The notes under the pieces were generated by a model. The model was not told the origin of the DNA and did not search any database. It saw nothing but the letters and a program-made list of their open reading frames with translations. The position numbers and the translations under genes were made by a program. From Sphingomonas oryzagri (lineage in GTDB: Bacteria > Pseudomonadota > Alphaproteobacteria > Sphingomonadales > Sphingomonadaceae): a stretch of 64,000 nucleotides of DNA. Shown piece after piece: positions 7,756 to 16,025 of the stretch (its first letter is position 1; every line of letters starts with the position of its first letter). The stretch lies in the NCBI RefSeq assembly GCF_029906645.1, contig NZ_JARYGZ010000001.1, positions 2,041,208 to 2,105,207 on the forward strand, in the 5' to 3' direction.

Positions 7756-10497
7756 TCAGAAGCGGAACCGCACGCCCATCGCGTAGCTCGTGTCGTCGAA
7801 ACGAATATCGTGCGGGTTGAGCGTATCGCCGTAATAGCTGCGATACGGCGTCTTGGTGATGTTGGTGCCATCGACCGTCAGCGTCAGGTTCGGCGAGACG
7901 TCGTAGTTCAGGCTGAAGTCGAGGCGGCCCGCCGGGCGCACGCCGTTCAGGAACACACCCTGATCGACCGGACGGAGGTTGACCGACGTCGTATTGTCGC
8001 CGTCATAGTATTTCGAGCGATGGTTGTAGACCATGCGGAACGAGATACCGTACTTCTCGTAGATGAAACCAAGGTTGTAATTGTACTTCGAGACACCGAT
8101 CAGCGGCTCGCCGTAGAGGATATCGGTCTTGGTCTCGACCTTCGAGTCCGCCAGCGTGAAGTTTGCGAAGGCACCGATGCCGGAGAAGGCGCCAGGCAGC
8201 CAATCGAAGAAATACTGCGCGCCGGCCTCGATGCCCTTCAGCTTCGCCTTGCCCAGGTTGCGCGGGCGGGAGATCTGGTAGGGGATGCCGTTGATCACCT
8301 CGGTATCGGCCGACGTGATCACGCGGTTGGTGATGTTCTTCAGATAGGCGCCGACCGAGACGTAGTTGGAACGGCCGAAATAATATTCGGCGGTCGCATC
8401 ATATTCGTCGGCCTTCTGCGGCTTCAGATCCGGATTGCCCGACGAACCGCCATTCTGGATGTTCGGGTTGGTCGACAGCGCATAGTTCAGGCCCGGATTG
8501 AGCGAGCCGAAATCCGGACGCGACAACACCTTGCCGTAGCTGGCGCGCAGCTGGAGGCCACCGCCCATCTGCAGGCGAGCGCTGAAGTTCGGCAGGAAAT
8601 CGGTATCACTGGTGCTCTTGCTGACCGGCACCAGCGTGATCGTACCGTCCGGATTGACCACCGAGCCGGTGCCCCTGATCGTCCGGTCAGTGCGCGTGAT
8701 GCGCACGCCGGCCAAGCCGTCGAGCACGAACGGGCCGCCGAAATCGACTTCGTACTTGCCCTGGACGTAGCCCGAATAGGTCTGCTCCTTGGCGTCGAAG
8801 CTGCGGGTGGGATCGTAGGGCTGGTCACCCAGCTTCACGCCGAACAGCGCGCGAAGCTGGTCCTCCACCTGCGGATCGAGCAGGTAGTCGATACCCGGCT
8901 GCACCCAGGCCTGGCCGCCATCGATGCGCGGCACGCCCGGCACTGGCTGCATGAAGTCGGCCGGCAGGCCCTGCCCGTCGACGGGCGTGACATAGGGGCC
9001 GCCCGGCGCCGGCGGATTGACGATCACTTCCTGATACTGGGAGGTACGGCGTGCATAGCGGGCGCCGACCTGGATCTCCTTCAGGATGCCGCCGACCTCG
9101 TACTTGGTGTCGAGCTTGGTCGAGAACAGGCCGCCGGTCGAGCGCAGGCGGTCGTCGTCGAGACCGTTGGTGAAATAGAAGCCCGACGGATCGCCCAGCG
9201 GATTGCCCGGCGCGTCATAATTCACGCCGCCATCGTCGTTCGTGGTGACATTGAGCACGGGAATGCGCTTGCCCACATCGATGATGAAGGTCTTCGACCA
9301 GTAGGTGGACTTCTCGTAGGAGACGTCGAGATTGGCGTGGAAGCGACCATGATCGTACTTCACGCCGCCGCCGAAGATATAATCGTTGGTGTGCTGCTTA
9401 TGCGCCTGATCGCTGGTGAAGCCGACACTGTTCAGCGACGTGTAGGAGGTCGCGTTGCACAGATGCTCGATGTTCGTGCCGCCGGTGTAGCCGGCGTCGT
9501 TCACCGCATAATCGTTGCAGTTGTTGTCGGTCTGCAGGTTGGTGATCTGCGTTCCATCAAACGCGCTGTTGAGGATGAACGCGGTCGACGACTTGTTGCG
9601 ATAGCCCGCCCACAGGGCGTCACCGTAGAATTGCAGATCGGGCGAGGCCTGCCACTGCACCGAGGCGTTGAGCTGCGGGCGCGAATAGGTGCCGAACTGG
9701 TTGAGACCACCGGTGCCGGTCGGCATCAACGCGCCCTCCGCACCTTCGGGGCCATGGTTGCCGGAGCGCATCAGGTCGTCGAACGCGACCGGACGATCGA
9801 ACTTGGTCTTGGCGTAGGAGCCGCTGACCAGGACGCCGATCTCACCGATGCCGGTGTCGAAGCGATCCGCGATGAGCAGGCTTGCCGACGGGAAGGACTC
9901 GTTGAGATTGGTAGACAGCGTTTCCTTGGCGCCGCCTGCGACCGTGAAACCCTTGAAGTCGAACGGACGGTGCAGATCCATGTTGACCGTGCCCGCGACG
10001 CCGCCCTCGATCATGTTGGCGCTGTTGTTCTTGTAGACCTGCGCGCCGGCCAGCGCTTCGGCCGGAATATCCTGAAAGGAGAAGCCACGTCCGTCGCCGG
10101 TGAACACTTCGCGGCCGTTCAGCGTCGTTTCGATGTCGCCAAGACCGCGGATCAGCGGCCCCTGAATCTCGTTGTTGTCGCCCACCGAGACCTGCACGCC
10201 AGGAATGCGCTGGAGCGCGGAGGCGACGGTCGGATCGGGGAACTTGCCGATGTCCTGCGCCACGATCGCGTCGACGATCTGGTCCGAATTGCGCTTGATC
10301 GTCTCGGCCGCCTTGAGCGAGCCGCGAATGCCGGTGACGATGATCTCGGGCGCCGCTCCCGCCGGCGCGCTGGACGCGTCCGCCTGCGGCGTCTCGGCTG
10401 CGGTGGGTGCCGGCGCCGCCTGCGCGTGCGCGGCCACCGCGCCTACCAGCATCGCGCCGAGCGAAGCCGAGCCAAGGAACATCTTCTTGGTGATCAT
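7756..10497 (-). CDS. TonB-dependent outer-membrane receptor (Caulobacter/Sphingomonas type)
   Basis: A 913-residue receptor with a signal peptide ending near 'AVAAHAQ'. A TonB-box-like segment 'EIIVTGIRGSLKAAE' precedes the plug ('IPGVQVSVGDNNEIQGPLIRG', 'EALAGAQVYKNNSANMIEGG', parts). The long beta-barrel ends in 'YAMGVRFRF' with the terminal aromatic of outer-membrane proteins. I chose the ATG at 10497 because AGAGGGAG lies about nine bases upstream; an in-frame start at 10521 would add eight residues. It heads the receptor-GH43-GH43-esterase transcript, so the cargo is probably arabino-oligosaccharide. A TTATCCGATAA palindrome lies at 10571-10581 in its promoter region, within an AT-rich stretch. 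Confidence 0.95.
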   Translation of the reverse strand: MITKKMFLGSASLGAMLVGAVAAHAQAAPAPTAAETPQADASSAPAGAAPEIIVTGIRGSLKAAETIKRNSDQIVDAIVAQDIGKFPDPTVASALQRIPGVQVSVGDNNEIQGPLIRGLGDIETTLNGREVFTGDGRGFSFQDIPAEALAGAQVYKNNSANMIEGGVAGTVNMDLHRPFDFKGFTVAGGAKETLSTNLNESFPSASLLIADRFDTGIGEIGVLVSGSYAKTKFDRPVAFDDLMRSGNHGPEGAEGALMPTGTGGLNQFGTYSRPQLNASVQWQASPDLQFYGDALWAGYRNKSSTAFILNSAFDGTQITNLQTDNNCNDYAVNDAGYTGGTNIEHLCNATSYTSLNSVGFTSDQAHKQHTNDYIFGGGVKYDHGRFHANLDVSYEKSTYWSKTFIIDVGKRIPVLNVTTNDDGGVNYDAPGNPLGDPSGFYFTNGLDDDRLRSTGGLFSTKLDTKYEVGGILKEIQVGARYARRTSQYQEVIVNPPAPGGPYVTPVDGQGLPADFMQPVPGVPRIDGGQAWVQPGIDYLLDPQVEDQLRALFGVKLGDQPYDPTRSFDAKEQTYSGYVQGKYEVDFGGPFVLDGLAGVRITRTDRTIRGTGSVVNPDGTITLVPVSKSTSDTDFLPNFSARLQMGGGLQLRASYGKVLSRPDFGSLNPGLNYALSTNPNIQNGGSSGNPDLKPQKADEYDATAEYYFGRSNYVSVGAYLKNITNRVITSADTEVINGIPYQISRPRNLGKAKLKGIEAGAQYFFDWLPGAFSGIGAFANFTLADSKVETKTDILYGEPLIGVSKYNYNLGFIYEKYGISFRMVYNHRSKYYDGDNTTSVNLRPVDQGVFLNGVRPAGRLDFSLNYDVSPNLTLTVDGTNITKTPYRSYYGDTLNPHDIRFDDTSYAMGVRFRF

Positions 10498-10570
10498 TGT
10501 CGTCTCCCTCTGTCCGGCCATTGCGCGGACTTGTGATTCTTGCGGGTCGCTGAACCCGTTGAAGTGCGAT

Positions 10571-10581
10571 TTATCCGATAA
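10571..10581. promoter_or_regulatory. Putative operator TTATCCGATAA upstream of the TonB receptor
   Basis: An 11-base palindrome (centre base apart) in the 129-base AT-rich leader of the receptor gene, about 74 bases before the ATG. It fits the class TTATCnnATAA, also found at 12527-12551, 15946-15956, 47366-47376 and 47415-47425, always upstream of arabinose-related genes. Confidence 0.55.
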
Positions 10582-10626
10582 ATAAGAATATGGCTATGGT
10601 TTTGTCATAAATTTTTAGACTGCGGC

Positions 10627-10674
10627 AAAAATCCGGAAATGGCGGGAAATCCGTGACTTATTTCCCGCCATTCC
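10627..10674 (-). terminator. Intrinsic terminator after the IlvD/Edd dehydratase gene
   Basis: TGGCGGGAAAT at 10640-10650 pairs with ATTTCCCGCCA at 10660-10670, and further outer pairing continues around a one-base bulge. On the minus strand the stem is followed by CCGGATTTTTGCC. It lies directly after the dehydratase stop at 10677 and insulates the receptor promoter. Confidence 0.8.
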
Positions 10675-10676
10675 GA

Positions 10677-12476
10677 TCAGTGGCTGTCGCGTGGCACCCC
10701 GAAGACCTTGTCGATCTTCTGGAATCGCTCGGCATCTTCAAGGATCGCTCCGGTGCCCAGCTGGCCGACATCGCGCCGCTGGATCGCCTGCCAGGGCGTC
10801 TGCGAAGCCGGATAGGCATAGCCGCCCGCCGCATCGAGTTCCGCGCGGCGCCGCTCCAGCTCGCCATCGGCGAGTTGCACGTCCACCCGCCCCTTGCCGA
10901 GATCGATGCGCACCCGATCATAAGTGCGGAGCAGTGCAAGATTGCCGCCCGCCGCCGCTTCCGGAGACGCATTGAGGATCGATGGCGACCCGCTGGTGCC
11001 GGACTGGCGACCGTCGCCCAGGCAGGGAAGCTCGGCGATGCCGGCCTTCACCAGATAGCTCGGCGGCCGCATGTTCACGACCTCCGCCGCGCCCGGATAG
11101 CCGACCGGGCCGCAGCCCCGGATGACGAGGATGTCGGTGCCGGTGATGCCGAGCGCCGGATCATCGATGCGGCGATGATAATCCTCCGGCCCGTCGAACA
11201 CGATCGCCCGGCCTTCGAAGGCATCGGGATCGGCGGGGTTACGCAGGAAGCGGTCGCGGAAGCCTTCCGAGATCACGCTGGTCTTCATGATGGCGCTGTC
11301 GAACAGGTTGCCGGTCATGACGAGGAAGCCGGCGCGCTCCTTCAGCGGCTGGTCGAACGGGCGGATCACCTCGGGCAGCGCGATCGCCACGTCTCGGCAA
11401 TTGTCACCGATGGTGCGGCCGTTGGCGGTGATCGCATCCTCGCGGATCAGCCCCTGGCCGATCAGTTGGCCGATCACGGCGGGCACGCCGCCGGCATGAT
11501 AATAATCCTCGCCGAGATATTCGCCGGCCGGCTGCAGGTTGACCAGCAGCGGAATGTCGTGGCCCACCGCCTGCCAGTCGGCGAGGCTGAGCTCCACGCC
11601 GACATGGCGCGCGATCGCCGCCAGATGGATCGGCGCGTTGGTCGATCCGCCGATCGCGGAATTGACCGCGATGGCGTTGAGGAACGCGTCGCGTGTCATG
11701 ATGTCGGACGGCTTCAGATCCTCCCGCACCATGTCGACGATGCGCCGCCCCGTCCGCCACGCCATCTCCCCGCGCTGTCGATAGGGTGCCGGGATAGCCG
11801 CCGAGCCGGGCAACTGCATACCGAGCGCCTCGGCCAGCGAATTCATCGTCGTCGCAGTGCCCATCGTATTGCAGTAGCCGGTCGACGGCGCCGAGGAGGC
11901 GACCAGATCGACGAAGCCGGTATAGTCGATCTCACCGGCCGCCAGCATCTGGCGCGCCTTCCAGACGATCGTGCCCGATCCGGTCCGCTCGCCCTTGTGC
12001 CAGCCGTTGAGCATCGGCCCGACCGACAGCGCGATCGCGGGCAGGTCCACCGTCGCCGCCGCCATCAGCATGGCGGGCGTGGTCTTGTCGCAGCCGATCG
12101 TCAGCACCACGCCGTCGAGCGGATAGCCGTAGAGCGTCTCGACGAGGCTCAGATAGGCGAGATTGCGGTCCAGCCCGGCGGTCGGGCGCTTGCCCGTCTC
12201 CTGAATCGGGTGGACGGGGAATTCGATCGGGATGCCGCCCGCCTCACGGATACCGTCCCGCACCCGCTCGGCGAGGACCATGTGGTGGCGGTTGCAGGGC
12301 GAAAGATCGCTGCCGGTTTGCGCGATGCCGATGATCGGCCGGTCGGACTGCAACTCCTCGCGGCTGATCCCGTAATTCAGGTAGCGCTCCAGGTAGAGCG
12401 CCGTCATGTCGGGATGCGACGGATCGTTGAACCACGCTCGCGAACGCAGCCCGCGCGGTTTATCGGTATCGGACAA
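10677..12476 (-). CDS. IlvD/Edd-family sugar-acid dehydratase (L-arabonate / D-galactonate type)
   Basis: A 599-residue dehydratase that removes water from an aldonate to give a 2-keto-3-deoxy acid. The iron-sulfur ligands are visible as Cys61 ('SPCNRHH'), Cys129 ('[11 protein letters not shown]') and Cys202 ('[14 protein letters not shown]'), with the spacing of pentonate dehydratases. Homology begins at '[16 protein letters not shown]', also typical of that clade. No ATG fits; I place the start at TTG 12476, which has GGGAGGG six bases upstream. It is divergent from a Gfo/Idh sugar dehydrogenase and close to a lactonase, DgoK and DgoA. Known relatives act on L-arabonate, D-galactonate and D-fuconate, which share C2-C4 stereochemistry. 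Dihydroxyacid dehydratase (IlvD) is less likely given context. Confidence 0.9.
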   Translation of the reverse strand: MSDTDKPRGLRSRAWFNDPSHPDMTALYLERYLNYGISREELQSDRPIIGIAQTGSDLSPCNRHHMVLAERVRDGIREAGGIPIEFPVHPIQETGKRPTAGLDRNLAYLSLVETLYGYPLDGVVLTIGCDKTTPAMLMAAATVDLPAIALSVGPMLNGWHKGERTGSGTIVWKARQMLAAGEIDYTGFVDLVASSAPSTGYCNTMGTATTMNSLAEALGMQLPGSAAIPAPYRQRGEMAWRTGRRIVDMVREDLKPSDIMTRDAFLNAIAVNSAIGGSTNAPIHLAAIARHVGVELSLADWQAVGHDIPLLVNLQPAGEYLGEDYYHAGGVPAVIGQLIGQGLIREDAITANGRTIGDNCRDVAIALPEVIRPFDQPLKERAGFLVMTGNLFDSAIMKTSVISEGFRDRFLRNPADPDAFEGRAIVFDGPEDYHRRIDDPALGITGTDILVIRGCGPVGYPGAAEVVNMRPPSYLVKAGIAELPCLGDGRQSGTSGSPSILNASPEAAAGGNLALLRTYDRVRIDLGKGRVDVQLADGELERRRAELDAAGGYAYPASQTPWQAIQRRDVGQLGTGAILEDAERFQKIDKVFGVPRDSH

Positions 12477-12526
12477 GTGAACCCTCCCTGCACCGCGTGG
12501 TTGGCTCGCGGCTATCGCTTCTCTAT

Positions 12527-12551
12527 TTGTCCGATATATATGATTCGATAA
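12527..12551. promoter_or_regulatory. Two tandem TTATCnnATAA-like operator sites in the dehydratase/dehydrogenase divergent promoter
   Basis: TTGTCCGATAT at 12527-12537 (9 of 11 to the class) and TGATTCGATAA at 12541-12551 (10 of 11, reverse orientation) lie 51-75 bases from the dehydratase start and overlap the first possible ATG of the dehydrogenase. The overlap argues that the dehydrogenase may really begin at TTG 12572. Confidence 0.45.
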
Positions 12552-13498
12552 TGAAGCAAGGACCTGAAGGCTTGACCTCTCCAACCCGGATCGCGCTCGT
12601 CGGCGCCGGCAAGATCGCGCGCGACCAGCATATTCCCGCCATCGCCGGCAACGATGGTTTCTCTCTCGTCGCCATCGTCGATCCGGCGCTGCCCGATCTG
12701 GGGGTGCCGGCCTTCGCATCGCTTGCCGCGCTGCTGGACGGCGGCCCCGACATCGATGCCATCGCCATCTGCACGCCGCCGCAGGTGCGCACCGCGATCG
12801 CGCTGGAGGGGATCGCCGCCGGCCTTCACGTCCTCATGGAGAAGCCCCCCGCCGCCACGCTGAGCGAAGTCGCGGCGATCGAGGCTGCGGCCCGCGCGGA
12901 TCACACCGTCTACGCCACCTGGCATTCGCGCTTCGCGCCGATGGTGGCGCCCGCGCGCGGATGGCTTGCCGGGCGGAAAATCCGGGCGGGCCGGCTGGTG
13001 TGGCGCGAGGATGCGCATCGCTGGCATCCGGGGCAGCACTGGCTGTGGCAGCCGGGCGGCCTCGGCGTGTTCGATCCCACGATCAACGCCTTCTCGATCC
13101 TCACCGCGATCACCGATGCGCCGTGGAGCATCGTCCGATCCGATTTCCAGATTCCGGCCGGGCTGCACGCGCCGATCTCGGCGCAACTGGAGATGCGGGT
13201 GGGCGGCGCGCCGGTGACGGCGGACCTCCATTTCCACGACGACGACACGGCCGAATGGACGATCGCGCTGGAGACGGAAGACGGCGGTCGACTGGAACTG
13301 CGCGATGGCGGCGCGACCTTGATCCTCGACGGCGCGGAACCCCGGCATCAGCCGAAGGCGGAATATCCCGCCATCTACGCCCATTTCGGCGAGTTGATCG
13401 CGGGTGGCCGGTCGGAAATCGATGCCTGCCCGCTGCGCCTCGTCGCCGACGCCTTCCTGCTGGCACGAGTCAGCGCCGCTGCCCCGTTCGAGCCGTGA
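12551..13498 (+). CDS. Gfo/Idh/MocA-family sugar 1-dehydrogenase (L-arabinose / D-galactose 1-dehydrogenase-like)
   Basis: A 315-residue NAD(P)-dependent oxidoreductase with the Rossmann start '[19 protein letters not shown]', the '[18 protein letters not shown]' strand and the conserved '[12 protein letters not shown]' lysine motif. The C-terminal half ('[20 protein letters not shown]', '[14 protein letters not shown]') matches the galactose/arabinose 1-dehydrogenase clade rather than inositol dehydrogenases. It oxidises the free sugar to the aldonolactone. ATG 12551 has no ribosome site; TTG 12572 has AAGGA nine bases upstream and would drop seven non-conserved residues, so the start is uncertain. 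It is divergent from the dehydratase, and a terminator hairpin follows it. Confidence 0.87.
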   Translation: MKQGPEGLTSPTRIALVGAGKIARDQHIPAIAGNDGFSLVAIVDPALPDLGVPAFASLAALLDGGPDIDAIAICTPPQVRTAIALEGIAAGLHVLMEKPPAATLSEVAAIEAAARADHTVYATWHSRFAPMVAPARGWLAGRKIRAGRLVWREDAHRWHPGQHWLWQPGGLGVFDPTINAFSILTAITDAPWSIVRSDFQIPAGLHAPISAQLEMRVGGAPVTADLHFHDDDTAEWTIALETEDGGRLELRDGGATLILDGAEPRHQPKAEYPAIYAHFGELIAGGRSEIDACPLRLVADAFLLARVSAAAPFEP

Positions 13499-13503
13499 GA
13501 ACC

Positions 13504-13528
13504 GCCCCTCCCCGTCATAGGGAGGGGC
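13504..13528. terminator. Bidirectional hairpin between dehydrogenase and dgoA
   Basis: A perfect 9-base stem, GCCCCTCCC / GGGAGGGGC with a 7-base loop, in the 36-base gap between two convergent genes. There is no strong T-run on either side. Confidence 0.6.
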
Positions 13529-13534
13529 CATAGC

Positions 13535-14158
13535 TCAGGCGCGCCAGGCCTCGACCAGCGCCTTGGCCCGCGCGCCGACCGTCGCGGCATCGTCGCCGGC
13601 CTTGTAGAGCGCGCCGCCTACGCCGATGCCCTCGCAGCCGGCGGCAAGCCACTCGCCGATGTTGGCAGCGCCCGTCCCGCCGACCGCCCATGCCTTCACG
13701 CCCGTCGGCAGCACTTCGCGGATCGCCTTGAGATAGCCGATACCGAACCCTGTCGCCGGGAACAGCTTGAGCCGCTTCGCGCCCGCCGCAACTGCCGTAA
13801 ACGCCTCGGTCGGGGTCGCGAAGCCTGGCATCGGCTCCATGCCGAGTTCCACGCCGCGCGAGATCACCGCCGGATTGACGTTGGGCGTGACGAGCAGCTT
13901 GCCGCCGACGCCGGCCACCGCATCGACCATCGCCGGCTCCAGCACGGTGCCGGCGCCGCACAACGCGCGATCGCCCATCGCGTCGACCAGCCGGCGGATG
14001 CCCTCGATCGGATCGGGCGAGTTGAGCGGCACCTCGATCAGCCGGATGCCGGCCGCGACCAGCGCCTCACCGATGCCGACCACGGTATCAGGCGTCACGC
14101 CGCGCAGGATCGCGACGACCGGCGGGGCGCCGTCGCTGAGGATGTCGTCGATGGTCAT
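13535..14158 (-). CDS. dgoA: 2-dehydro-3-deoxy-6-phosphogalactonate aldolase
   Basis: A 207-residue class I aldolase of the KDPG/KDPGal family, which splits 2-keto-3-deoxy-6-phosphogalactonate into pyruvate and glyceraldehyde-3-phosphate. Visible signatures are 'VAILRGVTP' at the N-terminus, Glu42 in 'RLIEVPLNSPDP', 'GAGTVL', 'LVTPNVNP' and the Schiff-base Lys131 in 'KRLKLFPAT'. The 'LNSPDP' and 'PNVNP' wording is that of DgoA rather than Eda. Its ATG overlaps the dgoK stop (ATGA), so kinase and aldolase are coupled. Together they complete the DeLey-Doudoroff route for D-galactose. Confidence 0.94.
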   Translation of the reverse strand: MTIDDILSDGAPPVVAILRGVTPDTVVGIGEALVAAGIRLIEVPLNSPDPIEGIRRLVDAMGDRALCGAGTVLEPAMVDAVAGVGGKLLVTPNVNPAVISRGVELGMEPMPGFATPTEAFTAVAAGAKRLKLFPATGFGIGYLKAIREVLPTGVKAWAVGGTGAANIGEWLAAGCEGIGVGGALYKAGDDAATVGARAKALVEAWRA

Positions 14159-15045
14159 ACGGTTTCCTTGTCGAGCAGAGCGAGGCCCGCGATCGCGCAG
14201 GCATCGCCATCGAGGTGGGTGACGGTCAGGCCATGCTTCTCGGCCGCCTGCCGGTAGAGGGCGGAGAGGCCGGGATCGCCGATCAGCGCAACACGGCCCG
14301 GCGCCTCACCGGAGAGCGCCAGCGCCTCGGCGAACTCGCCGCCGATCAGCAGGCCGGAGAGCAGGCCGAGCGCCCAGCCGAGGCTCTTGCCTTCGGTGAG
14401 CTGCGCGGCGCGTGCCTCGAACAGCCCCGCGATCAGGCCGGTACCGGCGCGGGCGAGACCATTGGCGAAGCCCTCCTCGCGGCCACTCGAGTCGGTACCG
14501 GCGCGGGTCAGCGTCGAATGGTCGCGGAGCAGGGCGAACAGTTCGCCGGTCGGGAAGGTATGGAAGCGCTCGACGCGCCCATCGACCAGTTCCGCCCATT
14601 TGCTGTGTGTGCCGGGCAGCACGAGCATCGCGCGCCCCTGCCCCAGTTCAGGATCGAGCGCGGCAGCGCCGAAGATCTGTGTTTCCTCGCCCCGCATCAC
14701 GTCGGCATGGCCGGAGAAATTGGCCGTGCTGAGACCCGGTGCGACCGACACGGCGATGCCGTCCACATCGACCGTCGAAAGACTCGCGCGCCACAAGGCG
14801 ACGTCGGCCGGACACGCCGTATACGGCACCTCGACCAGTCCGTTGCGCGATCCCGCCATGCCACAGAGCAGCACGTCCGAGCTACGCGCCGCCTCGCGCC
14901 ACGGCGCCAGCGTCGCCGCGAGCGTTTCGGCGGGCGAGCCGGCCAGCTGGCCGATACCGGGGCCGTCGAGCCGATCGACGATATTGCCGTCCTCGATGCG
15001 AAACAGGCGCAGGCGGGTGGTGCCCCAATCGCCGAGAATGGTCAT
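14155..15045 (-). CDS. dgoK: 2-dehydro-3-deoxygalactonokinase
   Basis: A 296-residue sugar kinase of the DgoK family. The ATP-binding start 'MTILGDWGTTRLRLFRI' (phosphate-1 loop 'DWGTT') is diagnostic, followed by 'LLCGMAGSRNGLVEVPY', 'MRGEETQIFGA', 'LVLPGTHSKWAEL' and 'LIGGEFAEAL'. It phosphorylates 2-keto-3-deoxygalactonate at C6 before DgoA cleavage. The ATG at 15045 overlaps the lactonase stop codon by four bases, so lactonase-dgoK-dgoA form one tightly packed operon. Confidence 0.94.
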   Translation of the reverse strand: MTILGDWGTTRLRLFRIEDGNIVDRLDGPGIGQLAGSPAETLAATLAPWREAARSSDVLLCGMAGSRNGLVEVPYTACPADVALWRASLSTVDVDGIAVSVAPGLSTANFSGHADVMRGEETQIFGAAALDPELGQGRAMLVLPGTHSKWAELVDGRVERFHTFPTGELFALLRDHSTLTRAGTDSSGREEGFANGLARAGTGLIAGLFEARAAQLTEGKSLGWALGLLSGLLIGGEFAEALALSGEAPGRVALIGDPGLSALYRQAAEKHGLTVTHLDGDACAIAGLALLDKETV

Positions 15046-15899
15046 GCGTCGAGCCTCGCCGGCGTAACCGCGACACCCGGCACATCGACCGCGAACCGGA
15101 AGATGCCGCCCGCCAGCGGCTGCCCGGCGCGCGCCGCCTCGTCCAGCCCGATGCTGGCACTGGTGGCGAAGGCAGTCTTGAGGTCCGGACCGCCGAACGC
15201 GACCTTGGTGATGTTGGCTACGGGGAAGCGCACCTCCTGCGCCAGTGTCCCGTCGGGCGCGTAGCGCCGCGCCGCCCAGCCGCCCCACAGGCCGACCCAG
15301 ACGTGATCCTCGGCATCGATCGTCACGCCGTCGGGATGTCCGGCGCCCTTCTCGATCCGAGCGAAGACCTCGCCGTCGCGAAGCGTGTGACCGTCGCTCA
15401 CATCGAAGCGCCAGATCGTCTTTTCCGCCGTATCGACATGGTAGAGCCAGCGGGCGTCGCCGCTCACCGCCGGTCCGTTGGTGATCATCGCCTCGCCGCC
15501 CGCGACGTGGATCGCGCCATCGGCATGGACGTGGACCACGCCGGTGTTCTCTTCCTCCAGATTGTCCATCGATCCGAACCAGAGGCGGCCGCGCGAGTCC
15601 GTGGTGGCATCGTTGAAGCGGTTGTCGGCCCGTGCCTCGACCCGGCCGATCTCGCCGACGATCCGCTCGCCGTCGAAATGGTGCAGCGTGCTGACATTGC
15701 CGACCACGAAGCCGCCGCCCGTGCGCGGCAGGATGAAGCTCGGCATCCCGCCGACCTCGAATGTCCGCCGGTCCCCGCCGTCGATGTCGCAGCGGTGGAT
15801 GCGCCCCTGCTTGATGTCGACGAACCACAGGGCTTGGGCGGCCGCATCCCAGAGCGGCCCTTCGCCGAGTGTCGCGCCCAGCGGCCAGATGCAGTCCAT
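15042..15899 (-). CDS. SMP-30/gluconolactonase-family sugar lactonase (arabinono-/galactonolactonase-like)
   Basis: A 285-residue six-bladed propeller lactonase. The metal-binding residues are recognisable in 'LGEGPLWDAAAQALWFVDIK' (Glu), 'DNRFNDATTDSRGRLWFGSM' (Asn) and 'GHPDGVTIDAEDHVWVGLWG' (Asp). It hydrolyses the aldonolactone made by the dehydrogenase to the aldonate used by the dehydratase. ATG 15899 has AGGAGAG upstream; a longer reading from 15938 is not supported. It is the first gene of the lactonase-dgoK-dgoA operon, divergent from the SGLT symporter, with an operator-like motif between them. Confidence 0.92.
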   Translation of the reverse strand: MDCIWPLGATLGEGPLWDAAAQALWFVDIKQGRIHRCDIDGGDRRTFEVGGMPSFILPRTGGGFVVGNVSTLHHFDGERIVGEIGRVEARADNRFNDATTDSRGRLWFGSMDNLEEENTGVVHVHADGAIHVAGGEAMITNGPAVSGDARWLYHVDTAEKTIWRFDVSDGHTLRDGEVFARIEKGAGHPDGVTIDAEDHVWVGLWGGWAARRYAPDGTLAQEVRFPVANITKVAFGGPDLKTAFATSASIGLDEAARAGQPLAGGIFRFAVDVPGVAVTPARLDA

Positions 15900-15945
15900 C
15901 AACGCTCTCCTTCGGTTCCGCGCGGCGCGGATTGCCATCGGCTAA

Positions 15946-15956
15946 TAATCATATAA
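15946..15956. promoter_or_regulatory. TTATCnnATAA-like operator between lactonase operon and symporter
   Basis: TAATCATATAA differs at one position from the TTATCnnATAA class. It sits in the 126-base divergent promoter region, 47 bases from the lactonase ATG and 70 from the symporter GTG, where it could control both. Confidence 0.5.
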
Positions 15957-16025
15957 ATGGGGTCGGCAAGACAAACATGCCTCGCAGCCGCCTCCCGAGC
16001 GGCGCGTGCAGGGAGGAACCTTCGA

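Noticed and set aside
7591-10536. A 981-residue open frame antisense to the TonB receptor
   Set aside because: Repetitive Arg/Val/Ala-rich translation with no domain; the opposite strand has signal peptide, plug and barrel of a receptor.
12497-12550. N-terminal extension of the sugar dehydrogenase from GTG/ATG-like codons upstream of 12551
   Set aside because: It would encode a non-conserved leader across the divergent promoter and two operator-like sites.
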